Shown here in pieces: positions 20,137 through 30,213 of a DNA stretch of 64,000 bases; the stretch's first letter is position 1, and each line of letters opens with the position of its first letter. Both the position numbers and the translations under genes were made by a program. A model generated the notes under the pieces. That model had not been told where the DNA came from. It ran no database searches and saw only the letters and a list, made by a program, of their open reading frames with translations. Source of the DNA: Platycnemis pennipes (Eukaryota; Arthropoda; Insecta; Odonata; Platycnemididae); assembly GCA_933228895.1 (NCBI GenBank), contig OW121846.1, positions 41,682,107-41,746,106 on the forward strand, written 5' to 3'.

Positions 20137-20331
20137 AGAGAACATCATGCCCATTAGTAGTTTTATCAGTATGATGTGCAAATCAATGTTTTGATAAAGA
20201 GGTTGCCGTATTAAAAACGTTAATGACTCTTTATTTTTAATCACGCCCCTATATCACCCATTATGAATAGTCTTTCGCATTATTGCTAGTGCTCGGGCCG
20301 ACCACGGATACAAGCATAGGAAGCAAATATC

Positions 20332-20520
20332 ATGGCACATCCGTTTCGTCACCACTGTCCATGGAAGCTAGGATATATAACGATACTACGTTATTGTTCA
20401 TTCGTAATTAAAATACTCATGTTTTATATTTTTTCATATACTTTCGTGTCCGAGGTAGAGCAGATGGTGCCTGACATCTATTGGTCACCACTCCAAGTCA
20501 ATCCACGTATTCTGGCCTAG
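20332..20520 (+). pseudogene. Array unit 6 ORF, premature stop
   Basis: Starts ATG (MAHPFRHHCPWKLG) and is open through the hydrophobic segment, EVEQMVPDIYWSPLQ and NPRILA. It then stops at TAG, where other units encode Tyr (TAT). The downstream remainder is also rearranged, with a partial repeat of the CGGAACAAA motif. Confidence 0.6.
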
Positions 20521-20804
20521 CGGAACAAAAACACTGTGGCTATTCGGAACAAATACAGTGAAATTATTGGTACTTGAAAGGAGATATGAAAAGACCTTCT
20601 TCTGAATAAAGAAAACATCATTCCCTTTTAAAGTATAATTATTGTGATATGCAAATAAATATTTTTCAATAATAGTATGCCGCATTGAAAATCTAACTTT
20701 CTTTAATTTTCAACCATACCTCTATCTCAACCATTATGAATACTCTTTCTGATTATCGACAAGTGCTCGGGCAGCCACGGATACAAATATTGGAAGCATA
20801 TTTC

Positions 20805-21059
20805 ATTGCGCATCTCGTGAGCCACCGCTGTCCATTCAAGCTAGGATATATAACGACACTATCTTATCGTTCATTCGTAATAATAATACTCCAGTTTCAT
20901 ATTTTTTCATTTACTTTCGTGTCTGAGGTAGAGGCGATGGTGCCTGACACCTATTGGTCATCACACCGAATCAATCCACGTACTCTCGCCTACCCGAACA
21001 AATACAGTGCAAATCATTGGTACTTGAATGGAGATAAGGAACGACGTTCTTCTGAATAA
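20805..21059 (+). pseudogene. Array unit 7 ORF, start codon ATT
   Basis: The 85-codon frame is open from 20805 to TAA at 21057-21059, but the ATG is ATT. Conserved blocks: CPFKLGYITT, the hydrophobic FVIIILQFHIFSFTFVS, EVEAMVPDTYWSSH, YPNKYSANHWYLNG and KERRSSE. The open frame extends upstream to 20736 without ATG. Confidence 0.6.
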
Positions 21060-21091
21060 AGAGAAGAATACAAACATAGGAAGCAAATATC

Positions 21092-21345
21092 ATGGCACAT
21101 CCATTGAGCCACCGCTGTCCATGCAAGCTTGGATATGTAACGAAACTACCTTATTTATCATTTGTAATTAAAATACTCCTGTTTCATATTTTTCATTTAC
21201 TTTCGTGTCCGAGGTAGAGGCGATGGTGCCTGACATCTATTGGTCAACACACCAAATCACCCCACGTATTCTGGCCTACCGGAACAAATACAGTGCAAAT
21301 CATTGGTATTTAAATGGAGATAATGAACGACGTTCTTCTGAATAA
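21092..21345 (+). pseudogene. Array unit 8 ORF, single-base frameshift
   Basis: ATG-initiated but one T is missing from the T-run within the hydrophobic segment, so the reading frame is lost there. The downstream VPDIYWSTHQ-, NKYSANHWYLNGD- and RRSSE-encoding sequence is otherwise well conserved and ends in AATAA. The spacer to unit 7 has been reduced to about 30 bp by a deletion. Confidence 0.6.
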
Positions 21346-21537
21346 TGAGAACATCATCCTCATTTTATGTATTATTAGTGTGATTCGCAAATCAAAAATT
21401 TTATAAAGCTGTTTATTAAAAACCTTAATGACTTTTAATTTTTAAACACGCCTTTATTGCACCTATTATGAATACTCTTTTGTGTTATTGACTAATTCTC
21501 GGGTCGACCACGAATACCTACTTAGGAAGCAAATATC

Positions 21538-21644
21538 ATGGCACATCCGTTGAGACTCCGCTGTTCATGCAAGCTAGGATATATATAACGATACTACGTC
21601 TTTGCTCATTCGTAATTATAATAATCCTGTTTCATATTCTTTCA
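21538..21644 (+). pseudogene. Array unit 9, truncated by RTE insertion
   Basis: ATG and the first 15 or so codons are recognisable, but a 2-base insertion in GGATATATATAACG breaks the frame, and the unit ends at TTTCATTT where the RTE element begins. Confidence 0.6.
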
Positions 21645-24600
21645 TTTGTCGAAGCTACTCCACTCTTTTGTCTCTTATCAAGACTTGATGGAACCCTCTC
21701 GAGTAAAATATTCCGGAGGTAAAATAGTCCCCCATTCGGATCTCCGGGCGGGGGCTACCCGAGAGAGTACATCAGTCAAATGTGATAAAATATTTAGGGT
21801 AGGAACATGGAACGTGACCTTCGCTTATCGCTTACCTATCGCTTCGGACCTGTGGAAGACTGAAGAATCTGAACGTGGGAATGCGAAGAATGGACCTTGA
21901 CGTATTAAGAATCAGCGAAATGAAGTGAACCGGAGACTTTTGGAGTGCAATCTACAGGATTATACATAAGGGATCATTAAACGGTAATGCTGGAGTAGGG
22001 ATCATACTAAGAGAGAGCGCCGGAATGCGTGTGAAGAGCTCCCTGCAGTATAATGAAAGGATAATAATGGTGAAGATCGAAACCAAACCTGTTTTGCAGG
22101 TTTGGTTTCTGTGGTGCAGGTTTGGTTCCTGTGGTGCAAAACCTGTGGTGCAGGTTTACATGCCAACGACTGACTATGAAGTTGAAGAAGTGGAAGACGT
22201 CTCCGAAGATATCACGGAAGTTATAAAACAGGTAAGAGGAGAAGAAAACCTAATTATTTTAGGAGACTGGAACGCTATCGTCGGCGAAGTTCGAGATGGA
22301 AGAATAGTTGGAAAATACGGATTGGGAAACCGAAACGAAAGAGGAGAAAGACTGATGGAGTTATGTAAACAGCATAAGTTAGTGGTCGCCAACATATTGT
22401 TTAAAAATCACAATCGAATAACATACACATGGAAAATGCCAGGAGACAGAAGAAGATGTGAAGTAGACTACATTTTAGTGAAGCAGAGATTTAGAAACCA
22501 AGTAAAGGACTGCAAAAGCTACCCTGGGGTAGACATCGACAGTGACCATAATTTAGTGATGATGAAATGCCATCTTAAGTTCAAGAAATCGAAGAAAACA
22601 AATAAAAATATATGGCAAATAGAAACTCTAAAGGAGGCTCAACATCAGCTGGCATTTCAAAAAACAGTAGAAAACAACATAGGAGAGAACCAGAATGAGA
22701 AATCAGTGGAAGATGGTTGGGAAAACATTAAATGTGGACTACAGGAAGCCGCAAAATAAGTTCTTGGAAGAAGAAAAGTTGCCAAGAAGAAGCCATGGAT
22801 CACGGAGGAAGTCTTAGACTTGATTGAAGAAAGAAGAAAATACAATAATGCGAAAACAGAAGAAGGGCAGCTTTGCTACAAAGAATAAGGAATGAAATGA
22901 GTCGTAAAGCTAGGAAAGCTAGAGAGATGTGGATGAAGCATCTATGCGAAGATGCACAAAGCAACCTTGCACTTGGAAAGATGGAAGCTGCCTACAGGAT
23001 TGTGAGGAACCACTTCAAGGAACGGAGCGCAAAATTCTATGCCATAAGGGACAAGAATGGAGAAATTTTGATTGAAAACGAGGACAAAGTGAATAGATGG
23101 AAAGAATATCTGCAAGAGTTATACAACGGAAAAGATCTCAGCATAAAAGCTTTTGAAGAGGAAAGCGAAGTGGAAAAGGATGATATGGGAGAATCAATAT
23201 TAACATTGGAATTCGACGCTGCAGTAAGGGACCTTCGGATGAATAAGGCTTCTGGTATTGATGTTGTTCCTGTATAACTAATTAAAAATGCAGGAGATAA
23301 GAGATTAACTCATCTTTACAAAACCATCTGCGACATATACTCAACAGGAGAATTTCCAAGAGGAAGAGAGCGGTGAAATGCGAAAATTTTAGGACTATAA
23401 GCCTGACGACACATGCACCGAAGATACTGACCAGGATCATCTACAGAAGAATAGAACGAAAAGCAGAGGAGTTCCTGAATGAAGATCAATTCGGATTTAG
23501 GAAAAGTAAGGGTACAAGGGAAGCCATATTGGCCCTTAGACTGTTCATAGAGAAGAGAATGGAAAAGAACAAGCCGATGTTCATTGCATTTGTGGATTTA
23601 TAGAAGGCTTTTGACAACGTGAATTGGGATTTAATGCTTGGGATTCTGAAGGGAATTGGAGTGTCCTACAATGACCGAAGAATGATACACCGTCTGTGCA
23701 AAAACCGTCTGTGATTAAATCTGGACCCAGCTATGAAAAGGCAATAATAAGCAAAGGATTGAGACAAGGATGTGCACTGTCTCCATTCATTTTTAATGTT
23801 AACATCGAGAAAGCCATCAATGAAATCAAAGTGAAGTCTTCTGGATTGACTATCCATGGAGGAAAAATAATCATGCTGCGATTTGCTGATGACATAGCAC
23901 TCATAGAAGAGACAGACAGGGATCTGAACAAGATTCTAGTAACCATGGAAAGGAAATGGCCTTGTCCAGATATCAGCCGAATATAAATAAGAAGACTAAG
24001 ATATTGGCGTGCAGCAAGAAAGAGGAGGCCAAAACCAATGTCAAACTAGGAAAACAAAAACTTGAAGAGGTGAAAGAGTTCTGTTACCTAGGAAGCCGTG
24101 TAACCAACGATGGACGAAGCAAGAAAGAAATAGTTAGTAGGATAGCCCAGTCAAAGAGGGCATTCTATCAAAAGAATAATCTCCTTACAGCTGGAAATAC
24201 AAGCGTAGAAGTAAGGAAACAGTTCATCAGAACATACATCTGGAGCATGTTTCTTTACGGCAGTGGGGCATGGACGATGACAACAGCGGAGAAGAAAAGG
24301 GTGGAAGCATTCGAAATGTGGCGCTACAGAAGAATGCTGAAGATTAAATGGATCGTAAGAGTAAGTAACGAGGAAGTCCTAAGAAGAGTATGAGAAAAGA
24401 TAGGTCTGCTGAAAACTCTAAAAAGAAGAAGGGACAACTTAATCGGCCATCTCATGAGACATGATGGGCTGATGAAGACTATCGTCGAGGGAAAAGTGAA
24501 CGGGAAGACTGGAAAAGGCAGGCCTCGTATGAGATATATGGAACAGGTTATGAAGGAGGTAAAAGAGAAGAATTACGTCACAATGAAAAGGTTGGCCGAT

Positions 24601-24667
24601 AGAAGAATCGAATGGAAAGCTGTCTCAAACCAATCCTAGGATTGTTGACCAATGATGATGATGATGA
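21645..24667 (+). mobile_element. RTE-clade non-LTR retrotransposon, near full length, dead
   Basis: Single-ORF RTE architecture. The 5' leader contains GGAGGTAAAATAGTCCCCC. Endonuclease: VGTWNV (about 21800), GDWNA (about 22267) and SDHNLVMMK (about 22540). Reverse transcriptase: MNKASGIDVVP (about 23240), ENFRTISL (about 23380), FGFRKSKGTREA, AFVDL-stop-KAFDNVNW, LRQGCALSP (about 23760), RFADDIAL (about 23880). The catalytic FADD is retained. C-terminus: FCYLGSRVTNDGRSKKEI and GKTGKGRPRMRYMEQV. It ends in an ATGATGATG tail, as RTE elements do. At least four frameshifts and three stops (for example 22757, 23601, 24391) inactivate it. It truncates the short-ORF array at its left end. Confidence 0.88.
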
Positions 24668-24880
24668 ACTATATCATAGTGTAAACTTCATCACCATCGG
24701 TCAACAATCTTAGGATTGGTTTGACGCAGCCCTCCACTCGATTCTTCATTCGGCCAACCACTTCATTTCAACTTAATTTTATCTTTTTACATCGTTTACA
24801 ACTTGATACATATATCTTATACGAGGCCTGCCTTTTCCATTCTTATCGTTCACTTTTCCCTCGACGAGTCTAAAGTTAAC
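24665..24880 (-). mobile_element. RTE-clade 3' fragment, tail to tail with the previous element
   Basis: CATCACCATCGGTCAACAAT, CTTAGGATTGGTTTGACG and ATTCTTCATTCGGCCAACC are the reverse complement, with substitutions, of the last 120 bp of the plus-strand RTE element. Further right, CTTATACGAGGCCTGCC corresponds to GKGRP codons. It is truncated at about 24880, where lineage B sequence begins. Confidence 0.8.
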
Positions 24881-24885
24881 CATTT

Positions 24886-25345
24886 AAAAAAAGTTAAAAT
24901 AGTGAAGAAAACACGCACAAACACACCGTAAATTGGGTTAGCTTAAAGTCCTTATACTAACATGCATCTTCCTATGCTATCCGTTGATAAACTTGTATAT
25001 ATATATGCAATTCACATGTTTACAGCCATTCATATCTCTGATTGGAACAGAAATGCATAAAATTTTGAAACTCTCAGGTCGGCAATCAGTTTATCTAATT
25101 TAATGATCATGGTCCAGTCTACCATAATAAGTTGGAGTTCACAAAATGTTTTAATCGTCATCAGTGGAAATCTGTCTTGCGACCTAGTTAAAAGATTAAG
25201 TTTAAATTTTATCCCACGGCCTGATAATGATCCCCATTTCAGTTCATCTAATACTCTTTACTAGCACTTTTAAAAATAATATAGTTATCATACCGTCTAA
25301 AAATACAGGCTAATATAATTATCATACCGTCCCTTTACAAATCTC
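24886..25345 (-). mobile_element. Non-LTR lineage B copy, diverged, tail lost
   Basis: B 3' UTR recognisable as AAATTGGGTTAGCTTAAAGT and CCTTATACTAACATGCATCT. Antisense coding remnants then follow (around 25090-25200, equivalent to ILRTPTYYGR and LNLL), and the partial repeat TATAGTTATCATACCGTC occurs twice at 25275 and 25315. No 3' hairpin or tail. Confidence 0.65.
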
Positions 25346-25374
25346 TCCATCACTTACTATGCTTGATTAGTCCC

Positions 25375-25450
25375 TATCCTATTAGTCTCTTCTAGTCAAT
25401 CTCGATGTCGCAGGTTTGAACTCCGCCTGGGTAGGGTACAAATTTCAATA
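25375..25450 (+). repeat. tRNA-derived SINE head
   Basis: A-box-like TTAGTCTCTTCTAGTC and B-box-like GCAGGTTTGAACTCCGCCTG in the right order and at tRNA-like spacing. The body is not assigned. Confidence 0.4.
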
Positions 25451-26270
25451 CAAATATCCACGCCATGCGGAATAGATATTTGTATTAATAATTTGTATTG
25501 TTGACTGTGAAAAAGGACTTAATAGTCCTAAATTCACTCGATAAATGAAGCCTTAATTATTATTATCGTCATTGCCCTCATTTTATTTGTTTTTATTTTA
25601 ATTCATTGGAAAGCGAGGAACAAGGTAAGATAATCAGCAAATAATGATAACTTTTCAATACCATAATAATTGATACAAACTTGATGGGGGCGTTTTGTTA
25701 ATAGGGAAATATGAAATGCTTTATTTATATAAATAACCCACATTGTATGGAATTAAATGTTTCAACAGCGTGGAAAAACTTGAAAATTCATGGTAATCAA
25801 ATGAGTTGCATATCCTGCTAACCACAGAACTTTTTCCTTTTTGTAGGATATAGGTGAATATTTACTCGGCGGATAGAGAAATATCATGCTGCCTCCATAT
25901 GATGTGATTCCAATTCTTTGAAAGTAAAAGGCAATTAGGATTGGGATTCAGGGGAACTTAATATTAACCCATCCAAAATGAAGTTATATAGTTGCTGATT
26001 AGATTCAAAATAGCTGCCTCCAATATGTACTAATCAAATAAAATTAAATTACTTGTAATTGAGAGGAGTATGAAGTCATAATGCACATTGAAAAATGAAA
26101 TGAAATATAATGTAGGTGGCATAGTGGCCTCCTTCATTAGATATTCTGATCCAATGGATAATGTCAGTCGAAGTGTAAAATTGAAATCAAATTAGAGAGA
26201 ATATAAGGAAATTTAATTGAATAATCCGAGGAGATGAATAAATGAAGACTTCATATCGTTGCTACGTAAA
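25451..26270. other. No gene recognised
   Basis: AT-rich non-coding DNA with numerous stops in all frames. Confidence 0.55.
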
Positions 26271-26275
26271 GCGAA

Positions 26276-26618
26276 CAAATTAGAGAAATTGATTCCCGAA
26301 CGGACAGTTTCAAAATGTTCTCCTTTGCTCGTACAATTAGGTAGATACAAATAGCTCGTAAATCTGTTCATTATTATGTATATACAAATGTATTAACGGA
26401 TAGCATAGGCAGTTGCAGTATAAAGAATTAAAACTAACCCAACTAACACAAGCATGCTTACTCTGCTATCTTAATATATTTTTTAACTTGCAAAGTTTAG
26501 ACTAGAATATATTTACTAATCCTTCTTAAGCAAGTTAAGTAATGTATGTTTGGTGTAGATTCACCCCCTACCACACCTATTTGTGGTGGCCTGCACGGTA
26601 ATATGTAGATGTAGATGC
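26276..26618 (+). mobile_element. Non-LTR lineage B 3' copy
   Basis: Begins at the REIDCRTDRFKMSFF-equivalent (AGAGAAATTGATTCCCGAAC, ACAGTTTCAAAATG) and runs through the B 3' UTR to CTACCACACCTATTTGTGGT, GGCCTGCACGG and TATGTAGATGTAGATGC. Confidence 0.7.
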
Positions 26619-27515
26619 ATATGAAAATGGTTTGTTGAAATTTGCATTTTCTAATTTGGTGAACTAGGTGCCTAGGGTGTGTTTTGATTGAGTACTACTT
26701 ATCTTATTAATACACTAATTTCAATTGTGGAGGCATATAAGGAGATTTTCACTATGGAAGTTGGACGCGAGATGTGGTGGAATTGGTTCATCGTGGTCGA
26801 TCAAATGGGAAGTCACTTTTACAATGAGGTGAAGACTTTATTACCACTGGGATTTCAATGCACTGCATCGCCCTCAGGTTACATGGGGATGATGCAGAAG
26901 ATTGAAACACGAGAAATTTACAATTTTAGCCTAAGAATTTTTCTTGAACGGCCGCTTGTCTTCACTCTCTCTCTCTCTCTCTCTTTGGATTAGCACATGC
27001 TCTAACCTTTTTCCATTCCATCTTTAAGTTCTACTTCCACCTTCCCCTTCCTCGTTTCCTAGCGCTTTTCTCTCTCTCTAACCACCGTAATAATCTCATC
27101 ACCCCTAGTTACTTTTGGCATCCGAATATTCGGCTTTCTTCTCCTTGTTTTATCCAGCAGCTTGCTTTCTTGTGAATGGACAATTTACGAACTGTCCATT
27201 CACATCCACGTCTCTAAAGCCTCAAAACATTTTAATTCTATTTCTCTCTGACCTGTACCTTGAAACTATAACGTCGCAGCCGATAACTATAATATTTTCT
27301 AAACTTTTCTCGACATCTTTGCCCAGGTTTCTGGTCAAAGGTTCCATTCTTTGGGCGATAATGGAGGTAAGGGTTGGAAGAATATATATATTGCGTTATG
27401 GCTGGATTCAAAATGTTAAAAATCTGGAATGCTCTTTGGGTGATGTGAGAAGGAAAACAGAATTAGGCTCTAAATTCTGGAACCGATAAGTGTTTCAGTA
27501 GTAGTATTAATCTTG
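26619..27515. other. Unassigned, with CT microsatellite and a hairpin
   Basis: A (CT)n run lies at about 26964-26984. A perfect inverted repeat TGTGAATGGACA / TGTCCATTCACA with a 10-base loop occupies 27171-27204. Open frames of 101 and 124 codons (26688-26993, 27115-27489) have no recognisable motif, and one depends on the microsatellite. Confidence 0.45.
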
Positions 27516-27519
27516 GGTT

Positions 27520-27640
27520 TTAGGTTCTCCTGCAGCTTCTTGGGCAAACACAACATACATGCTTTGGGCGGACTTCGAACATGCGACCGTTGAGTTGCCA
27601 GGCCAGCTAATTACCAACCCGGAACTGCCCGTCGGCAAAA
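27520..27640 (-). repeat. tRNA-derived SINE
   Basis: On the minus strand: GGGCAGTTCCGGGTTGGTAA, an A-box-like TTAGCTGGCCTGG and a B-box-like GGTCGCATGTTCGAAGTCC. Confidence 0.5.
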
Positions 27641-27789
27641 TAAAAGTTTCATCTAAGCCTACACTGTTCCACTGTACACTGTTGCCAAAAAAGTGTAGCA
27701 AACCGAATATTTGAATTCGTAAAAAGAACTTTAGGCAAGTACGAGAGTATGAGAGAGAGAGTACGAAAAAGATACAACGTTACACATTT

Positions 27790-28240
27790 CAGGCCTCATT
27801 TAGAATTTGCCGCTAGTTTATGGGGTACATAAGTGGAAGGTATGATAAAGGAATCAGAGCGTGTGCATAAGAGATAAGGTAAATTTGTTTAAGGCCGTTA
27901 TAATAACAATGTTAGTGTCACAAGTTTAATAGTAGAACTAGGATTGGAATTACTATCAGAACGCAGGTTAAAATTATCCTAAACCTTCTAAGTAAATTCG
28001 AAGCCAATTTGTTTACAGATGATGTTATTATTTATATTCAGAACCCCTGTATATTATACAAGATTTGAGTAGATAATCAAGGTTCTAGCGATGTGTTGTC
28101 GTACCGATAGATTTGGAATGCCATTTTTCCCGCCTACCATAAGAGAACTTAATAGGCCGCATAGCAAAGGGATAGGTAGGTAAAAGATTTTTGGAGTATG
28201 GTGTAGAGCATGGAGCCTGTTTTCATATTACTAATGCATG
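27790..28240 (+). mobile_element. Non-LTR lineage A copy, heavily decayed
   Basis: Readable across several frames: FRPHLEFAASLWGT, KESERVHKR, VSVTSLIVELGLELLSERR, TPVYYTRFE, CRTDRFGMPFFPPTIRELNR and PHSKGIGR. Stops and frameshifts separate nearly every block, and no 3' hairpin follows. It is older than the other A copies. Confidence 0.7.
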
Positions 28241-28574
28241 CGTGCTAGGGAAATAAACATAAATATATTTAGAGAATACCTGCATAGCCAATAAACACTC
28301 CGCTACATTTTAGATACTAATCATAAAGTTGCACTTGACATTGATAACTAAATTGTTTCCATAAAGTAGCAGTTACGTACTAACGTAACTACTACTTTAT
28401 GGAAGTTACGTAGTTAAGTACGTTACGTAAGTAGACGCACATTGCCGACGAGTAAACAATCATATTGCTCGTAAATACACCACTGCAATACACATTGATT
28501 GAAATATTTAATGATGGAGCACGGCTACCGCAGAGATTCCGTGGAAGCAGTTAATTTTACCTACAAAACGTGTG
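28241..28574. other. No gene; one hairpin
   Basis: TTCCATAAAGTAG / CTACTTTATGGAA forms an inverted repeat at 28357-28404, within a region of repeated TTACGTA motifs. Confidence 0.45.
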
Positions 28575-28806
28575 GAGAATGTTTAAAGGCCCCTTGTGCA
28601 CGGTAAATTTTATTGTACAAACGAATGTATGAAACTGAACGAAATCGTACGTTTGGCTGAATGGAATTAGAAGAGGTTCTATTTGCCGTACAGCCATTCG
28701 GACATTCGCCCAAGCGTTCACACATTTGCCACTTTACACGGTATAATTTTCTTATACAAGCGTTTGTACAAGACAATGTACAAAAAATGTACCGTGTAAA
28801 AAAGTC
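28575..28806 (-). mobile_element. Palindromic miniature element, family P, copy 1
   Basis: Inverted ends TTGTGCACGGTAAATTTTAT and ATGTACCGTGTAAAAAAG, with internal GTACAAACG motifs in both directions. TTAA precedes AGGCCCC at the left and follows AAGTCT at the right, so a TTAA target duplication is possible. It matches the reverse complement of 59151-59346 along its whole length. No coding capacity. Confidence 0.65.
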
Positions 28807-29600
28807 TTTAAGCAATTTCACTCATGCGTTCCCCAACCAGGCTCATGCAGACATACCTAAAATCCTTAAATACATATTACCTCTCCTAATTATCTCCAGG
28901 GAGATTTCATCTACATTTATTATTGTCCATTGTTGTACGTGAGAGGATTGAAAATTTGTAACTCTTAAACCTATAATATATCACTCAAATTTTATCTTAA
29001 TGATAATCTTACACGGGATATACTAAAAGTTTGAAAGCTTCAACGTGAAGATTAGTTTTTATAGATTGTCCTAAAGCAAGCAAGCATAAATGTGCTGAAA
29101 TTGCTATGTAGTTTGGTTCATACCTATTCCGCTCCACTGTTTTCGGCGAAGTGAACTAGAATATATGCCACCTAGAGGGCGAAAGTGGACACAGAAATTC
29201 AACCTTTATGGTTGAATTTTTGTGCCCACTTTCTATCTACTCAATCCAACTCTATCAGATCATTGACGTTATGAAGCATTGAGTGATGGAGCATTGGTAA
29301 CATATCGAAGAAAGGTGGGCAGTTTTGCAAGAAATTATTATTGGCCGGAGTTGGCACATTAAATCGAATTATTTATTTTATCTGAAATATTTAAGGGAAA
29401 CCATTATTGTAGGGACACGGGCCGAGAGACGCAATCAGTATTAACATAATTTGCGAACAATCTGCGCATAGAATTTCTTGAAGTTTTCGTAGCTTAAGGC
29501 ATATAATCGGTAGAACGGCTTTTTTTTAATGGCGCTTGCAAAAATGTGGAATTTCCCCTCCTTTTCCACTCACTGTATCACAAACCAACTTCCCTGCTGA
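28807..29600. other. No gene; one strong hairpin
   Basis: 29181-29233 is a near-perfect hairpin: GAAAGTGGACACAGAAATTC with its partner GAATTTTTGTGCCCACTTTC across a short loop. Otherwise AT-rich non-coding. Confidence 0.5.
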
Positions 29601-30213
29601 GGTGGAGAGTCTTGACGTGTTGCGTAGATTTGAGCGATGTGGAAGACGGTGGATCTGGCGTAGTGCTCTGGATAAGGGATCCTTCACCAAGGCTTTAGTT
29701 TGCTAAGGTTGTTACCCTGCACCCAAATAGGTAATGAGTCTCTGACTTTGAGGGCCCAAACAAGCACGCCACCGTTGAGTACTTATAGGCAAACTCACGG
29801 CACCATCAAATACCGTGGCCTTAGCCAGGAAGGACTCAGCATTTATAACCTTCTGCAATAACGACATTGTGACTCAATGGCGTGAGTACATCACGAATTT
29901 GGCTCACTGTTGGATTCTCCAATGCCCTGGCACTACAATTTTATAGTTTTCAAAGCTATGGCACAAACGCCTCGTCAAATACAAAGATATGCGTACCAAA
30001 ATCGAGACCTATTAGGCCGTGGCATTCCGGTGCCTCCACTTTTGACGCTTGAATAGTATATTCATTTCCAAATGAATAGGGTACCAGGTTATAACGCCGT
30101 GGGTGCGATAGATGTCGCTTTCCATTGGGGTCAAAACGACCGCACGTCCAATGGAGGCGTTTGCTCGGAACCGAAATCGCAATTTTGTACACGAAATTGT
30201 TAGATTGAAACAA
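29600..30213 (-). other. Coding-like remnant upstream of the 30-kb repeat, unidentified
   Basis: The minus strand is open for about 85 codons (29956-30213) from a TTG codon. Readable blocks include FVYKIAISVPSKR, CRFDPNG-like GRFDPNGKRHL, YNLVPYSFGNEYTI and CHGLIGLDFGTHIFVFDE. The first 20 or so codons are also present at the 60-kb copy, so the sequence belongs to a dispersed element. A retroviral-type protease region is one idea suggested by LIGLDFG, but I cannot support it. The 29600-29950 part is similar in composition but full of stops. Confidence 0.3.

Larger units (their letters stand above)
18073..21644 (+). repeat. Tandem array of ~450-bp units carrying a short ORF
   Basis: About nine head-to-tail diverged units. 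Landmark TCTGGCCTATCGGAA recurs near 18077, 18528, 19122, 19608, 20059, 20509, 20985 and 21269, mostly 450-490 bp apart. Exceptions are one longer step (a partial extra unit at about 18665-18780) and one shorter step (284 bp, a deletion). Each unit holds an 85-codon plus-strand frame starting at CATGGCACATCC and ending GTTCTTCTGAATAA, then about 195 bp of AT-rich spacer. The array starts abruptly at 18073 and is cut at 21644 by the RTE insertion. Units are listed separately. Confidence 0.85.

Noticed and set aside
18073..21644. CRISPR array or rDNA/histone-type gene cluster as explanation for the tandem repeat
   Set aside because: Units are about 450 bp, diverged and contiguous, not short repeats with spacers. 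No histone or rRNA sequence is present.
29956..30213. Retroviral-type aspartic protease suggested by LIGLDFG
   Set aside because: No active-site D-T/S-G is visible in this frame and the resemblance is a few residues only.
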